Source: Polaribacter sp.
Lineage (GTDB): Bacteria > Bacteroidota > Bacteroidia > Flavobacteriales > Flavobacteriaceae
Direction of reading: 5' to 3'
NCBI GenBank assembly: GCA_029245785.1
Contig: JAQWOR010000021.1
Span: 62,001-126,000, forward strand
DNA length: 64,000 bases
Of this stretch, positions 16,845 through 26,757 are shown one piece after another. The notes under the pieces are model-generated. The model was not told the DNA's origin, searched no databases, and was given only the letters and a program-made list of their open reading frames with translations. Each line of letters opens with the position of its first letter. Position 1 is the first letter of the stretch. Made by a program: the position numbers and the translations under genes.

Positions 16845-17714
16845 ATGGAAACCAAAGAAATACTTAAAAAAGTTCGTAAAATAGAGATCAAGACACGCAG
16901 ATTGTCTGATCATATTTTTGGAGGCGAGTACCATTCGACCTTTAAAGGCCGTGGTATGACATTTTCTGAAGTAAGACAGTATCAATACGGAGATGACATT
17001 AGAGCCATTGACTGGAACGTTACTGCTCGATACAACGAACCGTATATCAAAGTATTTGAAGAGGAACGAGAATTAACCATGATGCTTATGGTAGACATTA
17101 GTGGTTCTGAATTTTTTGGCACAACTCAACAATTTAAAAGAGATACGGCTACAGAAATTGCAGCCACCCTTGCTTTTTCTGCCATCCAAAATAATGACAA
17201 AGTAGGATTGATCTTATTTTCTGACCAGATAGAATTATACATTCCGCCAAAAAAAGGAAAAAGTCATGTGTTACGGATTATTAGAGAACTCATAGAGTTT
17301 TCTCCGAAAAGCAAGCAAACAGATATTGGAGAAGCATTGAAATTTTTATCAAATGTGATGAAAAAGAAAACCATTGTGTTTGTCTTATCCGATTTTATGG
17401 ACGATTCGTATGAACACACATTAAAAATTGCTGCCAATAAACATGACATTACTGGAATACGGATATTTGACAAGCATGATGAAAGCATTCCAAATTTAGG
17501 AATGGTACCCATGTTAGATGCAGAAACAGACAACGTTCAACTGATAAACACAAGCTCTAAAAATATTAGAAATAATTACAAAGCCAATGCCTTGCGTTTG
17601 TATGATTACTACAAAAAAACATTTAGCAAAAGTGGTGCCGGCACAATCAACACACGTGTAGATGACGATTATGTGAAAAAATTATTGGGTTATTTTAAAC
17701 ACAAAGGCAGATAA
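16845..17714 (+). CDS. DUF58 domain protein of the bat operon
   Basis: This 289-residue cytoplasmic protein contains the DUF58 signature (HSTFKGRGMTFSEVRQYQYG, then DDIRAIDWNVTAR, about 27-60) followed by a VWA-like domain with a DISGS metal-site motif (about 84-88). DUF58 proteins pair with MoxR ATPases. Known context in Bacteroidetes links the operon to oxygen and stress tolerance; the molecular role is unknown. Confidence 0.92.
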   Translation: METKEILKKVRKIEIKTRRLSDHIFGGEYHSTFKGRGMTFSEVRQYQYGDDIRAIDWNVTARYNEPYIKVFEEERELTMMLMVDISGSEFFGTTQQFKRDTATEIAATLAFSAIQNNDKVGLILFSDQIELYIPPKKGKSHVLRIIRELIEFSPKSKQTDIGEALKFLSNVMKKKTIVFVLSDFMDDSYEHTLKIAANKHDITGIRIFDKHDESIPNLGMVPMLDAETDNVQLINTSSKNIRNNYKANALRLYDYYKKTFSKSGAGTINTRVDDDYVKKLLGYFKHKGR

Positions 17715-17721
17715 AAGATCC

Positions 17722-18639
17722 ATGAAAAAACAACTACTCTATATATTTTTAATGATTGCGTCCTTTGGGTTTTCACAGAAAACACCAATAGTTGCGGCCC
17801 AAGTTGATACCACCAATATTAGAATTGGTGAGCAATTTTTATACAAAATTACAGTACAAGACACGGCAAGTGTAATTGTTTCTAAACTAGAAAACTTAAA
17901 GGGTTTAGAAATTATTTCTGAAGCCCCAATTGATACGTTTAAAAATCAACTGATAAAAAAATACATTGTAACAGGTTTTGATAGCGGAGCCTACTACATT
18001 CCGCAGCAACAAATTTTTATTCGAGGAAAATTACACCTCACTGATTCAGTACTTATTAATGTAGCAACAGTACCTGTTGACACATTAAAGCAGCGAGCGT
18101 TTCCTATCAAAGCTATTCAAAGTGAACCGTATCAATTTGATGACGCAAAACCATATATCTGGAAAATTTTACTGGGTTTAATCGCTCTTGGAGTGCTCTT
18201 GTATTTTATCTTGAGAAAGAAAAAAGAAGAGGTCGAAAAAATAACCGTACCATTGCTAGCTCCTTATGAAGAAGCTCTTCAAAAATTACATGATTTGGAC
18301 GAAAAATTATTGTGGCAAAACAATAAAGTAAAAGAATACTACAGTGAGCTAACTGACATTGTAAGAGCATATATTGAACGCGAATTGAATGTTCCTGCAT
18401 TAGAATCTACCACCGATGAATTGGTAGAAACATTGTTAGATTTTAACGATTCTAAAGCAATAGTAACAACCAAAGAAACCATTAAAAAACTACAAGGTTT
18501 ACTAAGAGAAGCTGATTTGGTAAAATTTGCAAAATCGAAACCTTTCTCAGAAGAAATAGAAGAGAATAGAAAAGAGGCCAAAGAAGTAATTGACCATTTA
18601 AAACCAAAACCAATTATAGAAGATGACGAATTGGAGTAA
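17722..18639 (+). CDS. BatD-like membrane protein of the bat operon
   Basis: The 305-residue protein has a signal peptide (MKKQLLYIFLMIASFGFS), a periplasmic beta-rich region to about 145, one transmembrane helix (IWKILLGLIALGVLLYFIL, about 150-168) and a helical charged cytoplasmic domain. I recognise it as the conserved fourth component found between DUF58 and batA in flavobacterial operons, but no firm domain name. Its last 17 bases overlap batA, so expression is coupled. It probably assembles with BatA/BatB at the inner membrane. Confidence 0.75.
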   Translation: MKKQLLYIFLMIASFGFSQKTPIVAAQVDTTNIRIGEQFLYKITVQDTASVIVSKLENLKGLEIISEAPIDTFKNQLIKKYIVTGFDSGAYYIPQQQIFIRGKLHLTDSVLINVATVPVDTLKQRAFPIKAIQSEPYQFDDAKPYIWKILLGLIALGVLLYFILRKKKEEVEKITVPLLAPYEEALQKLHDLDEKLLWQNNKVKEYYSELTDIVRAYIERELNVPALESTTDELVETLLDFNDSKAIVTTKETIKKLQGLLREADLVKFAKSKPFSEEIEENRKEAKEVIDHLKPKPIIEDDELE

Positions 18640-19630
18640 TATTGAATTTTTAAATCCAGGATTTTTCTGGTTGTTGTTACTAATTCCGTTGGTAGCAAGT
18701 TGGTATTTTGTGGTACGTAAAAAAAGCACAGCAACCTTAACAATACCAAGCATCAAAGGGTTTAACGCAGGACAATCTCTTTTGCCAAAACTAAAACCAT
18801 TATTGCATGTGCTAAAATTGATTGCCTTTACCTTATTGATCATTGCATTGGCAAGACCAAGAAATGTGGCTGTCAGTAAAAAAATAAAAAGTAACAAAGG
18901 TATTGATATTGTCATGGCAATTGATGTTTCTGCAAGCATGTTGGCCAGAGATTTAAAACCAAACCGATTAGAAGCTCTAAAGAAAGTAGCTACCGAATTT
19001 GTAAACAAACGGCCAAATGATAGAATAGGGATTGTAGTGTATGCTGGCGAAAGCTTTACCCAAACTCCGATTACAAGTGATAAAGGAATTGTAAAAAGAA
19101 CCATTTCTGAAATTAAGTGGGGACAATTAGAAGGCGGAACTGCAATTGGCATGGGATTAGGCTCTGCAGTAAATAGGTTGAAAGACAGCAAAGCAAAAAG
19201 TAAAGTCATTATTTTATTAACGGATGGCGTTAATAACTCTGGGTTTATTGACCCTAAAACAGCTACAGAATTAGCAAAAGACCTTGAAATAAAAGTCTAT
19301 ACTATTGGCATTGGAACCAACGGAATGGCAGATTTTCCGTACAGTAAAAATTCTTTAGGTCAATTACAATTTAGAAGGCAACAAGTAGAAATTGACGAAG
19401 AACTGTTAAAGCACATTGCCGTAGAAACCGAAGGAAAATACTTTAGGGCAACCAACAACACCAAGCTAAAAGCCATTTATAATGAGATTAATAAGCTAGA
19501 AAAAACAAAAATAGAGGAATTCAAGTACTACAATTACCAAGAAAAGTATCGCTTATTTGTGTTGATTGCTTTGGGATTATTAGTGTTTGAATACACTCTT
19601 AAAAAAACAGTTTTTAAAAGTTTTATATAA
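18623..19630 (+). CDS. batA: BatA, VWA domain membrane protein
   Basis: This 335-residue protein has two N-terminal helices (FFWLLLLIPLVASWYFVV and LLHVLKLIAFTLLIIALA), a VWA domain with metal-site motif DVSASM (about 100-105), TxxD-type TPITSDKG and LLTDGVNNSG, and a C-terminal helix (about 310-328). It is the typical BatA of the Bacteroides aerotolerance operon, with the VWA domain likely periplasmic. It overlaps the gene before it by 17 bases. Confidence 0.9.
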   Translation: MTNWSNIEFLNPGFFWLLLLIPLVASWYFVVRKKSTATLTIPSIKGFNAGQSLLPKLKPLLHVLKLIAFTLLIIALARPRNVAVSKKIKSNKGIDIVMAIDVSASMLARDLKPNRLEALKKVATEFVNKRPNDRIGIVVYAGESFTQTPITSDKGIVKRTISEIKWGQLEGGTAIGMGLGSAVNRLKDSKAKSKVIILLTDGVNNSGFIDPKTATELAKDLEIKVYTIGIGTNGMADFPYSKNSLGQLQFRRQQVEIDEELLKHIAVETEGKYFRATNNTKLKAIYNEINKLEKTKIEEFKYYNYQEKYRLFVLIALGLLVFEYTLKKTVFKSFI

Positions 19631-19700
19631 ATATCGAATATGCTAAGTGCGTTACGAAAAAACCAATTAAAAAACGATTAAACATATACACATTTAAAAA

Positions 19701-20732
19701 ATGTACAAAATAGAAGACCCGACATATTTTTATTACTTCGCAAGTATTCCGATATTGATTGTGTTTTTTTTGTTGGCTTTTTGGTGGAAAAAAAGGACGC
19801 AAAAGAAATTTACCGATCCGTTGTTGTTAGAGAAGCTAGCTCCTGACTCATCGACTTTTAAATCTGTTCTAAAACTTTCTTTTCTTTTAATCGGACTCAG
19901 TTTCTTAATCATTTCATTGGCAAACCCTAAAATGGGCACCAAGCTAAAAACGATAAAACGAGAAGGTGTAGATGTTGTTTTTGCCTTAGATGTTTCTAAA
20001 AGTATGCTGGCAAAAGATATTGCGCCAAATCGGTTGGAAAAAGCGAAACAAATTATCTCTAAAATAATTGACAAGCTAGGAAGCGATCGTGTGGGCATTA
20101 TTATTTATGCCGGAAACGCATATCCATTATTGCCAATTACAACAGATCATGCCGCTGCAAAAATGTTTTTACAGAATGCAAATCCAAACTTGGTTTCTAG
20201 TCAAGGAACCGCCATTAGTGAAGCCTTAAATTTGGCAAAAACCTACTATAATAATGATGAGCAAACCAATCGTTTTTTGATTGTTCTTTCTGATGGAGAA
20301 GACCATCAAACAGAAACAAAACAGATTGCACTAAACCTTGCTAATGACGGTATAAAAACATATACTATTGGAATTGGAACCGAAACCGGAGGCCCCATTC
20401 CTATGAAAATAAACGGAGTTTCTGGCTATAAAAAAAATCGAAAAGGAGAAACTGTTATCACCAAAAGAAAACCAATTGTTCTACAAGGTATTGCAGAAGC
20501 TGCTAACGGAGCTTATATTGATGGGAATAAAACTCAAAAACCTGTTGATTTTATTGAAAAAATAATTACAAATGCTCAAAAAAGCGAGTTTGAGACAAAA
20601 CAATTTTCAGATTATAAAGATCAATTTCAGTGGTTTATTGGCCTCGGAATTTTATTCTTATTGATGGATGTGTTTTTTCTTGACAAGAAAACAAAATGGG
20701 TTAAAAAAATAGATTTGTTTAATGAACAGTAG
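19701..20732 (+). CDS. batB: BatB, VWA domain membrane protein
   Basis: This 343-residue paralogue of BatA has two N-terminal helices, a VWA domain with DVSKSML (about 97-103) and LSDGEDHQT, and a C-terminal helix (FIGLGILFLLMDVFFL). It has no cleavable signal peptide. Order and spacing (70 bases after batA, 22 before batC) fit the operon. It is expected to form a membrane complex with BatA and to be acted on by MoxR. Confidence 0.9.
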   Translation: MYKIEDPTYFYYFASIPILIVFFLLAFWWKKRTQKKFTDPLLLEKLAPDSSTFKSVLKLSFLLIGLSFLIISLANPKMGTKLKTIKREGVDVVFALDVSKSMLAKDIAPNRLEKAKQIISKIIDKLGSDRVGIIIYAGNAYPLLPITTDHAAAKMFLQNANPNLVSSQGTAISEALNLAKTYYNNDEQTNRFLIVLSDGEDHQTETKQIALNLANDGIKTYTIGIGTETGGPIPMKINGVSGYKKNRKGETVITKRKPIVLQGIAEAANGAYIDGNKTQKPVDFIEKIITNAQKSEFETKQFSDYKDQFQWFIGLGILFLLMDVFFLDKKTKWVKKIDLFNEQ

Positions 20733-20754
20733 CTTTTAAAAGCTTTAAACTATT

Positions 20755-21564
20755 ATGATGAACGCAAAAATCATACGTTATATTTTCTTGATGTTATTCA
20801 CATCAACGGTTCTTGTTGCACAACAAGAAAAAGATTCTCTTGTACTTCAAAGAGCAGCAAGAACACTGCTTCGTGATGGGAATGAGCTTTATAAAAAAGA
20901 GCGTTATGTAGATGCTAGTGTTTCGTATAGAAAAGCATTAGAAAAAAACGCTACCTATAAAAAAGCAAGCTATAATTTAGGAAATGCCTTCTATCAACAA
21001 AAAAACTATAAAGAAGCGGTTCCTCAATATGAATTGACAACCAAAACATCTAAAGATACCTACACCAAAGCAGAAGCATTTCATAATATTGGAAATGCAA
21101 TGCTAGAGCAAAAACAATATCAGCAAGCCATAGACGCTTTTAAAAATTCTTTACGTAACAATTCTAAAGACGATGAAACTCGTTACAACCTCGCAGTTGC
21201 ACAAAAACTCTTAAAAAAACAACAAGACAAAGACAAGAAGGATAAGAAAAAAGATAAAAACAAAAAGGACGACAAAAACAACAAAGATAAAAAGGATAAG
21301 AAAGACGATAAAGGCGATAAGAAAAAGGACAAAAAAGAAGGAGACGACAAAAAGGATAAAAAAGATCCTAAGAAAGACGGTGGAAAGAAAGATTCAAAGA
21401 AGCAGGACAAAGAAAAAAAGAAAAAACCAAGACAAGGAAAAATGTCTCCTCAGCAAATTAAGCAGTTACTAGAAAGCTTAAACAATGAAGAAAAGAAGAC
21501 ACAAAAGAAAATGAACGTTAAAAAAGCAAAAGGTAAAAAAGTAAAACGAGAAAAAGATTGGTAG
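20755..21564 (+). CDS. batC: BatC, tetratricopeptide protein with Lys/Asp-rich region
   Basis: The 269-residue protein has a signal peptide (KIIRYIFLMLFTSTVLVAQQ) and three TPR-like repeats (about 35-140; AXYNLGNAFYQQKNYKEA pattern). A low-complexity stretch of about 70 residues made almost only of Lys and Asp follows (about 155-225), then a basic tail. The TPR part is the conserved BatC core. The charged stretch is encoded by A-rich repetitive DNA (21220-21430) prone to slippage, and an opposite-strand frame there is a shadow. Confidence 0.85.
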   Translation: MMNAKIIRYIFLMLFTSTVLVAQQEKDSLVLQRAARTLLRDGNELYKKERYVDASVSYRKALEKNATYKKASYNLGNAFYQQKNYKEAVPQYELTTKTSKDTYTKAEAFHNIGNAMLEQKQYQQAIDAFKNSLRNNSKDDETRYNLAVAQKLLKKQQDKDKKDKKKDKNKKDDKNNKDKKDKKDDKGDKKKDKKEGDDKKDKKDPKKDGGKKDSKKQDKEKKKKPRQGKMSPQQIKQLLESLNNEEKKTQKKMNVKKAKGKKVKREKDW

Positions 21565-21642
21565 TTTACCACTAGTCTTTCTATAGAGAAGTAGGTTGTG
21601 AAATCTAATTTTCTTACTACTTTTGCAATTCTTGAAAAGAAT

Positions 21643-23400
21643 ATGAAGTTGAAATACATATACATATGGGCCTTTATTAGTTTGCTCTCACAAGCTGCTT
21701 TTACGCAAACAACGTTTACAACAACGGTTAGTAAAAACAAATTAGGTGTAAATCAGCGTTTTCGAGTAACCTTCTCTATTAATAAACAAGGCGCCGATCA
21801 TTTTACGCCTCCTAGTTTTAAAAATTTTAGAGTTGTAGCTGGTCCTAGTCAATCAGTCAATCAATCATGGATTAATGGCAAGGCTAGCTTTTCGCAATCA
21901 TACATCTACACTTTACAACCAAAACAGGAAGGAACCTTTTCGGTGTCAAGTGCAACAATTCAACTTAACGGAAAAACGCTGAAGTCTAACTCCGTAAAAA
22001 TCAATGTACTAAAAGCTGTTGACATTCCAAAAAACCCTAACGACCCTTATTATATAGCACAACAAAACGTGCATTTAGTGGCAGAAATTTCAAAAAAGAG
22101 ACCTTATGTTGGTGAAGGAATTTATGTAGAATACAAGCTCTATGTAAGTCACAATATTAGTATTCATGACTTTTCTGTAACAGAATCTCCACAGTACAAT
22201 AATTTTTGGAATCAAGATATAAAGGTGAACAACTTGCCTGTTAAAAATGGGAAATACAATGGAGAGAAATACCGATATGTTGTCTTAAAAAAAGCATTGT
22301 TAATTCCTACAAAGTCTGGAAAATTGACTATTGACCCCATGAAGATGGAGATTAAAATTGGGGTTCCAACAGGTAGGGGAGATTTTTTCGGAAATGCAAT
22401 CACTCGAAACATTTCCAAAGATTTTGCATCTCCAAAAAGAACAGTTTTTGTCAAAGAACTTCCTTTAGAAAATAAACCCGCTAATTTTAATGGAGCTGTT
22501 GGTCAATTTAATTTTACAATTGCATTGAGCAAAGAAGAGTTAAAAGCCAATGAGTCTGCACAAGTAAAAGTTTCTGTAACGGGAAAAGGAAATTTGAAAT
22601 TATTTGAGATTCCGAAAATAGAAACCCCTAAAGAATTAGAGGTGTATACCCCTGAGCATTCTGAAAAAATACGAACAACATTAACGGGCTTAAAAGGGTC
22701 TGTCTCTGATTTATATACGATTGTTCCTGAATATAGAGGAAAATATAAAATTCCTAAAGTCTCTTTTTCATATTTCAACCCAGTAAAAGGAACCTATCAT
22801 ACCAGTACAACAGAAGCTCTTTTTGTAAATGTTTTGGTTGGAAAAGAAATTGTAGCAACCACAAACAACAATATTAAAAAAGGCATTGCGATTACAGGAG
22901 AAAATTTTAGATACATTCAAACTAAAAGCGTGTTTGCACCTTTAAAAGAAGCCGATTTTTTCCAATCAAACCTATTTTACATATTGCTATTGCTTCCTTT
23001 AGTTACCATTCCTATTGGCATCTTTATTTCTTCCAAAAATGCTGAACGCAACAGAGATATTGCAGGAATCAAACAGCGTAAAGCTGACCGATTGGCAAGA
23101 AAATATTTATCTGAAGCGAAGAAGCAATTAAACAATAAAGAACATTTTTATATTGCCCTAGAAAAAGCATTACATCATTATTTAAAAGCAACACTTCAAA
23201 TAGAAACTGCTGATATTAGTAAAGATAAAATTACAGAACTGCTTTTACAGCGAACTATAGACACGCAAACAATTGCTTCTTTTATAAGCGTATTAAACGA
23301 CTGTGATTTTGCTCGGTACACCCCTATTACAACGCTAATGATGCATGATGAGTTTGAAAAAGCAAAACACGTAATTATAGAATTAGACAAACAATTATAA
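21643..23400 (+). CDS. batD: BatD, oxygen-tolerance family membrane protein
   Basis: The protein has 585 residues from the ATG that opens a signal peptide (KLKYIYIWAFISLLSQAAFT); a GTG 45 bases upstream is unlikely. The large periplasmic part has repeated beta domains (QRFRVTFSINKQGADHFTPP start) and is followed by one transmembrane helix (FYILLLLPLVTIPIGIFI, about 457-475) and a helical cytoplasmic domain. Length and layout match the BatD family of aerotolerance operons. It probably anchors the Bat complex. Confidence 0.88.
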   Translation: MKLKYIYIWAFISLLSQAAFTQTTFTTTVSKNKLGVNQRFRVTFSINKQGADHFTPPSFKNFRVVAGPSQSVNQSWINGKASFSQSYIYTLQPKQEGTFSVSSATIQLNGKTLKSNSVKINVLKAVDIPKNPNDPYYIAQQNVHLVAEISKKRPYVGEGIYVEYKLYVSHNISIHDFSVTESPQYNNFWNQDIKVNNLPVKNGKYNGEKYRYVVLKKALLIPTKSGKLTIDPMKMEIKIGVPTGRGDFFGNAITRNISKDFASPKRTVFVKELPLENKPANFNGAVGQFNFTIALSKEELKANESAQVKVSVTGKGNLKLFEIPKIETPKELEVYTPEHSEKIRTTLTGLKGSVSDLYTIVPEYRGKYKIPKVSFSYFNPVKGTYHTSTTEALFVNVLVGKEIVATTNNNIKKGIAITGENFRYIQTKSVFAPLKEADFFQSNLFYILLLLPLVTIPIGIFISSKNAERNRDIAGIKQRKADRLARKYLSEAKKQLNNKEHFYIALEKALHHYLKATLQIETADISKDKITELLLQRTIDTQTIASFISVLNDCDFARYTPITTLMMHDEFEKAKHVIIELDKQL

Positions 23401-23480
23401 GTATATAAAAAGCCTACAATGGGCATTTACACAAAATAACTAACGTTTTAACCAACAATGGTTTGTTAATTTTTACAACG

Positions 23481-24230
23481 ATGAAAAACATCTTTTTCTT
23501 ATTATTGCTCGCTTCCAGTACTTTTGTGGCACAAACAAGTACAGATTTGTTTGACAAAGCAAATGCTGCATATAAAGAAACAAAATACCAAGAAGCTATT
23601 GATTTATATATACAAATTGAAGAACAAAATCTTGTTTCGTCAACCCTGTATTACAACTTAGGAAACTGTTATTACAAACTAAACAAGGTAGCAAATACCA
23701 TTTATTATTATGAAAAAGCGCTCTTATTAAACCCTTTAAATAGCGATGCCAGAAACAATTTAGAATTTGCTAAAAGAATGACCATTGACAGAATAGAAGA
23801 ATTGCCAAAGTCTTTTTCACAACGTCTTGAAATCAATTACATTCAAAAATTTTCTTACAATCAATGGGCGCTCATTACTGTAATTTGTTCTTTTCTTACA
23901 GCGTTTTTGTTTTTACTGTTCTATTTTTCTAGAGCTTCTCATAAAAAAAGAGCTTATTTTCTTTCAAGCGTCTTGTTGTTGATTTTATGTGTCGTTTCAA
24001 CCACAATTACATACAACCAATACCACAGTTCTACAAATACCAAATTTGCCATTATTTTTGCATCAAAAGTAGTTGTAAAAAATGCACCCACAGATACTGC
24101 TTCTGAAATTTTTACGCTACATGAGGGGACAAAAATTAATGTACTAGACGCTGTTGATACTTGGAAAAAAATTAGATTAGTAGACGGAAAAATTGGTTGG
24201 ATCTCAGCCGATGCCTTAAAAGAAATTTAA
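23481..24230 (+). CDS. batE: BatE, TPR and SH3 domain membrane protein
   Basis: The protein has 249 residues from ATG 23481 (a TTG 18 bases upstream is rejected). A signal peptide (MKNIFFLLLLASSTFVAQ) is followed by TPR repeats (about 20-95), two transmembrane helices (about 133-153 and 160-180) and a C-terminal bacterial SH3 domain (LHEGTKINVLDAVDTWKKIR). It is the last gene of the operon and converges on cvpA. The SH3 domain may bind cell wall. Confidence 0.87.
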   Translation: MKNIFFLLLLASSTFVAQTSTDLFDKANAAYKETKYQEAIDLYIQIEEQNLVSSTLYYNLGNCYYKLNKVANTIYYYEKALLLNPLNSDARNNLEFAKRMTIDRIEELPKSFSQRLEINYIQKFSYNQWALITVICSFLTAFLFLLFYFSRASHKKRAYFLSSVLLLILCVVSTTITYNQYHSSTNTKFAIIFASKVVVKNAPTDTASEIFTLHEGTKINVLDAVDTWKKIRLVDGKIGWISADALKEI

Positions 24231-24286
24231 TACGGCTTTTAGAGAACCCAATGGGCTCATTTTTAACCAAATTATTGGCGCAGTTT

Positions 24287-24817
24287 TTAATTAATTTCTT
24301 TAATAATTGTATCCATCGCGTCTTCTTCAACACCGTCTTCTCTAATAATTGACGGGAAAATAGTAGGCGCAATACTTTTTACAGATTCATACAAGATAGA
24401 CGCTTCTAAAGTCTCTTTTTCTACAAAGGTGATGGTTTTATTCATGCGATCAAAAAAGATAAATACAACACTTAAAATCAACCCTATCTTAAGCAAACCA
24501 AACACGCCGCCCATTATTTTATTGATCAGTCCTAAAGCGGCTAAATCAGCTAATTTGGTTAACGTTTTTCCAATCAAACTCACTGCAACAATAATAATAA
24601 CAAAGGTAATTGCAAAAGCAGCCAAAGAACTATTTCTTTCGCTCCAAGAAACACTTTGTTCTAAGTAATCTCCAACAAAGTAAGAAAAATGTATGGCGCC
24701 GTACACACCACCAATCAATGCCACTAAAGAAGCAACTTCTACAAAAAAACCTTTCATCAACCCTCTTACAAAACCAATGAGAAGTAATACGGTAATTACG
24801 ATGTCAAATACATTCAT
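24287..24817 (-). CDS. CvpA family membrane protein
   Basis: This 176-residue protein of four helices starts MNVFDIVITVLLLIGFVRGL, with the family pattern G..KGFFVEVASLVALIGGVY. CvpA homologues are inner-membrane proteins needed for colicin V production and for envelope-stress resistance in some bacteria. It converges on the bat operon and is divergent from the next hypothetical gene. Confidence 0.85.
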   Translation of the reverse strand: MNVFDIVITVLLLIGFVRGLMKGFFVEVASLVALIGGVYGAIHFSYFVGDYLEQSVSWSERNSSLAAFAITFVIIIVAVSLIGKTLTKLADLAALGLINKIMGGVFGLLKIGLILSVVFIFFDRMNKTITFVEKETLEASILYESVKSIAPTIFPSIIREDGVEEDAMDTIIKEIN

Positions 24818-24927
24818 CTAAAAAATTTAATACGTTGCTCTGCGAACTTACTACAAAAAAAACAGAAATTCAAATGAGCATCTATTTAAACACAAATAAC
24901 ATATCTTCGCAAACACATTTTAAAACA

Positions 24928-25284
24928 ATGACAGAAAACAACAATTTAAAAGAAAAATGGGACGCAACGGTAGAAAAACTATCTGCACAATTTGCTGATG
25001 GCGATACGCTAAATTTAGATGGAATTATCTATTTAATTGGAGTACAAGAATTGGGGCAAGGGCAAAGACGCTTTAAAAAAGACGAGAAAGTAAATTTAAT
25101 GCACATTGCTATTTGTAAACTCCTAGAGCCTTATGGCTATTATGAATTTGATTTTTTTGACCCAGATGGATGGCCACATTATAAAACAGCTACACAGCTT
25201 CCTACCCTAAAACCAGGTGAGCAATCTGTATTGATGAAAGAAGCCATTGTTAACTATTTTGAAGCCATCGATTTTTTTAAATAA
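24928..25284 (+). CDS. Conserved hypothetical protein
   Basis: The protein has 118 residues from ATG 24928 (MTENNNLKEKWDATVEKL). A frame 31 codons longer exists but its N-terminus looks like non-coding sequence. The protein is acidic, has no signal peptide and contains the aromatic segment GYYEFDFFDPDGWPHYK. I recognise no domain. Codon use matches the neighbours and the gene has 110 bases of free space to the next gene, so it is likely a real soluble protein of unknown role. Confidence 0.7.
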   Translation: MTENNNLKEKWDATVEKLSAQFADGDTLNLDGIIYLIGVQELGQGQRRFKKDEKVNLMHIAICKLLEPYGYYEFDFFDPDGWPHYKTATQLPTLKPGEQSVLMKEAIVNYFEAIDFFK

Positions 25285-25398
25285 TTGCTTGTTTCTAATC
25301 CTCTACAATTATTTAAACCCTATGCAACTATTTCAAATTAGAAATGGTAATTTTGGTATGCTTCTTGAAATTTATCAACAAAACACAACAACAATTCT

Positions 25399-26748
25399 AT
25401 GAAAAAAATATTTCTTCTCTTGTTTTTATTATCTGTAGGGATACAGGCACAATACAAAATTAAAGGAACACTAAATTCTTCTGAAACATATACTTGGGTT
25501 ATCTTGTACAAGATTGAAGGCACCAAACAGATTTTTGTAAAAAACGCTACAATAAATTCGCTTTCTAACAGTACCGTCAAACAATTTGAATTCGAGCTAC
25601 CAAAAGAAACTGAAATAGGTGCTTACCGCATTTCTTATACGAATGACGACATAGAATTTGTGGATTTTCTTTTTAACAAAGAAGCTGTTTCTTTTTCTTT
25701 TGATCCAAAAAGTGCAGAAGAAACTATTGTTTTTACGGCGTCTGAGGAAAACATCCTGTACCAAGAATATCGAAAAAAAATTACGACTGCACAACAAAAA
25801 ATAGACTCTTTACAGTTGTCCTATTTAAAGAATCCATCTATAACTACAGCAAAGTTATATCTTTCTCAAACAAAAGAAATAGCCCTTTTACAAAAAGCAT
25901 ATGTTCAAAAAGGAACTGGAAAATTAGCACAAAACTTCATCATTGCAAGCTATAAATACAACAGTCCAAAAATTGCAAAAACACCCCAAGAATATCTAAG
26001 CGCAATCATTCAACATTATTTTGATGTAATTGACTTAAACAATCCGGTGCTGTACAACTCGGCTTTTTTAATCAATCGGGTTACAGATTATGTATTTTAC
26101 ATGAACTATTCTGAGGATGTTGAAACGCAAAAAAATTTATATCAAAAATCTGTTGCAACTGTTCTAGAGCAGATAAAAAACATTTCATTTAAAACAGACA
26201 TTCTCGAGTATTTAATCACACAATTTGTAAACTTTAAGAATGTGACTTTTGTAGATTATTTATTTGAAACCTATTACGATACCCTTCCTAAAAATAGTCA
26301 AAATATTGACTTTAAAAAGAGAGCTCTTGAAAAAATCTCTGTAGAAATTGGAAGAATTGCACCCGAGATAACTTGGACAGAAAACAAGAAAAACTACAAA
26401 CTCTCTACCATTAACGAAGTTCGAAATTATGTATTAATTTTTTGGAGTACTACATGCTTTCATTGCTTAAAAGAAATTCCTGAATTAAATGCGTTTACAC
26501 AAGATAAAAAGCACACAAAAGTGATTGCTTTTGGTATGGAAGAACATGAAAAAGGTTGGAAAAAACACATCTTAAAACTAAAGGGATGGCATCATATTTT
26601 AGGATTGGGGAAATGGGAAAATCCAACTGCCAGTGCATATCAAATTTATTCAACGCCAACTTATATTGTTTTAGACAGTAGTAAAAGAATCATCGCAAAA
26701 CCAGAAACGTTAGAAGAATTGAAAAAAATTATTCGTTATTTAGAATAA
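25399..26748 (+). CDS. TlpA-like thioredoxin domain protein
   Basis: This 449-residue exported protein has a signal peptide (MKKIFLLLFLLSVGIQAQY), an N-terminal DUF4369-like domain (about 20-115), a helical middle part, and a C-terminal thioredoxin fold with active site WSTTCFHC (Cys353 and Cys356) followed by KEIPEL and a cis-Pro region STPTYIV. It probably reduces periplasmic disulfides or serves in cytochrome maturation. It lies alone between two short intergenic gaps. Confidence 0.85.
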   Translation: MKKIFLLLFLLSVGIQAQYKIKGTLNSSETYTWVILYKIEGTKQIFVKNATINSLSNSTVKQFEFELPKETEIGAYRISYTNDDIEFVDFLFNKEAVSFSFDPKSAEETIVFTASEENILYQEYRKKITTAQQKIDSLQLSYLKNPSITTAKLYLSQTKEIALLQKAYVQKGTGKLAQNFIIASYKYNSPKIAKTPQEYLSAIIQHYFDVIDLNNPVLYNSAFLINRVTDYVFYMNYSEDVETQKNLYQKSVATVLEQIKNISFKTDILEYLITQFVNFKNVTFVDYLFETYYDTLPKNSQNIDFKKRALEKISVEIGRIAPEITWTENKKNYKLSTINEVRNYVLIFWSTTCFHCLKEIPELNAFTQDKKHTKVIAFGMEEHEKGWKKHILKLKGWHHILGLGKWENPTASAYQIYSTPTYIVLDSSKRIIAKPETLEELKKIIRYLE

Positions 26749-26757
26749 AGTATGTGC

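Noticed and set aside
21183..21410. Minus-strand Ser/Phe/Leu-rich ORF opposite batC
   Set aside because: It is the mirror of the Lys/Asp codon repeats and has no start context or family.
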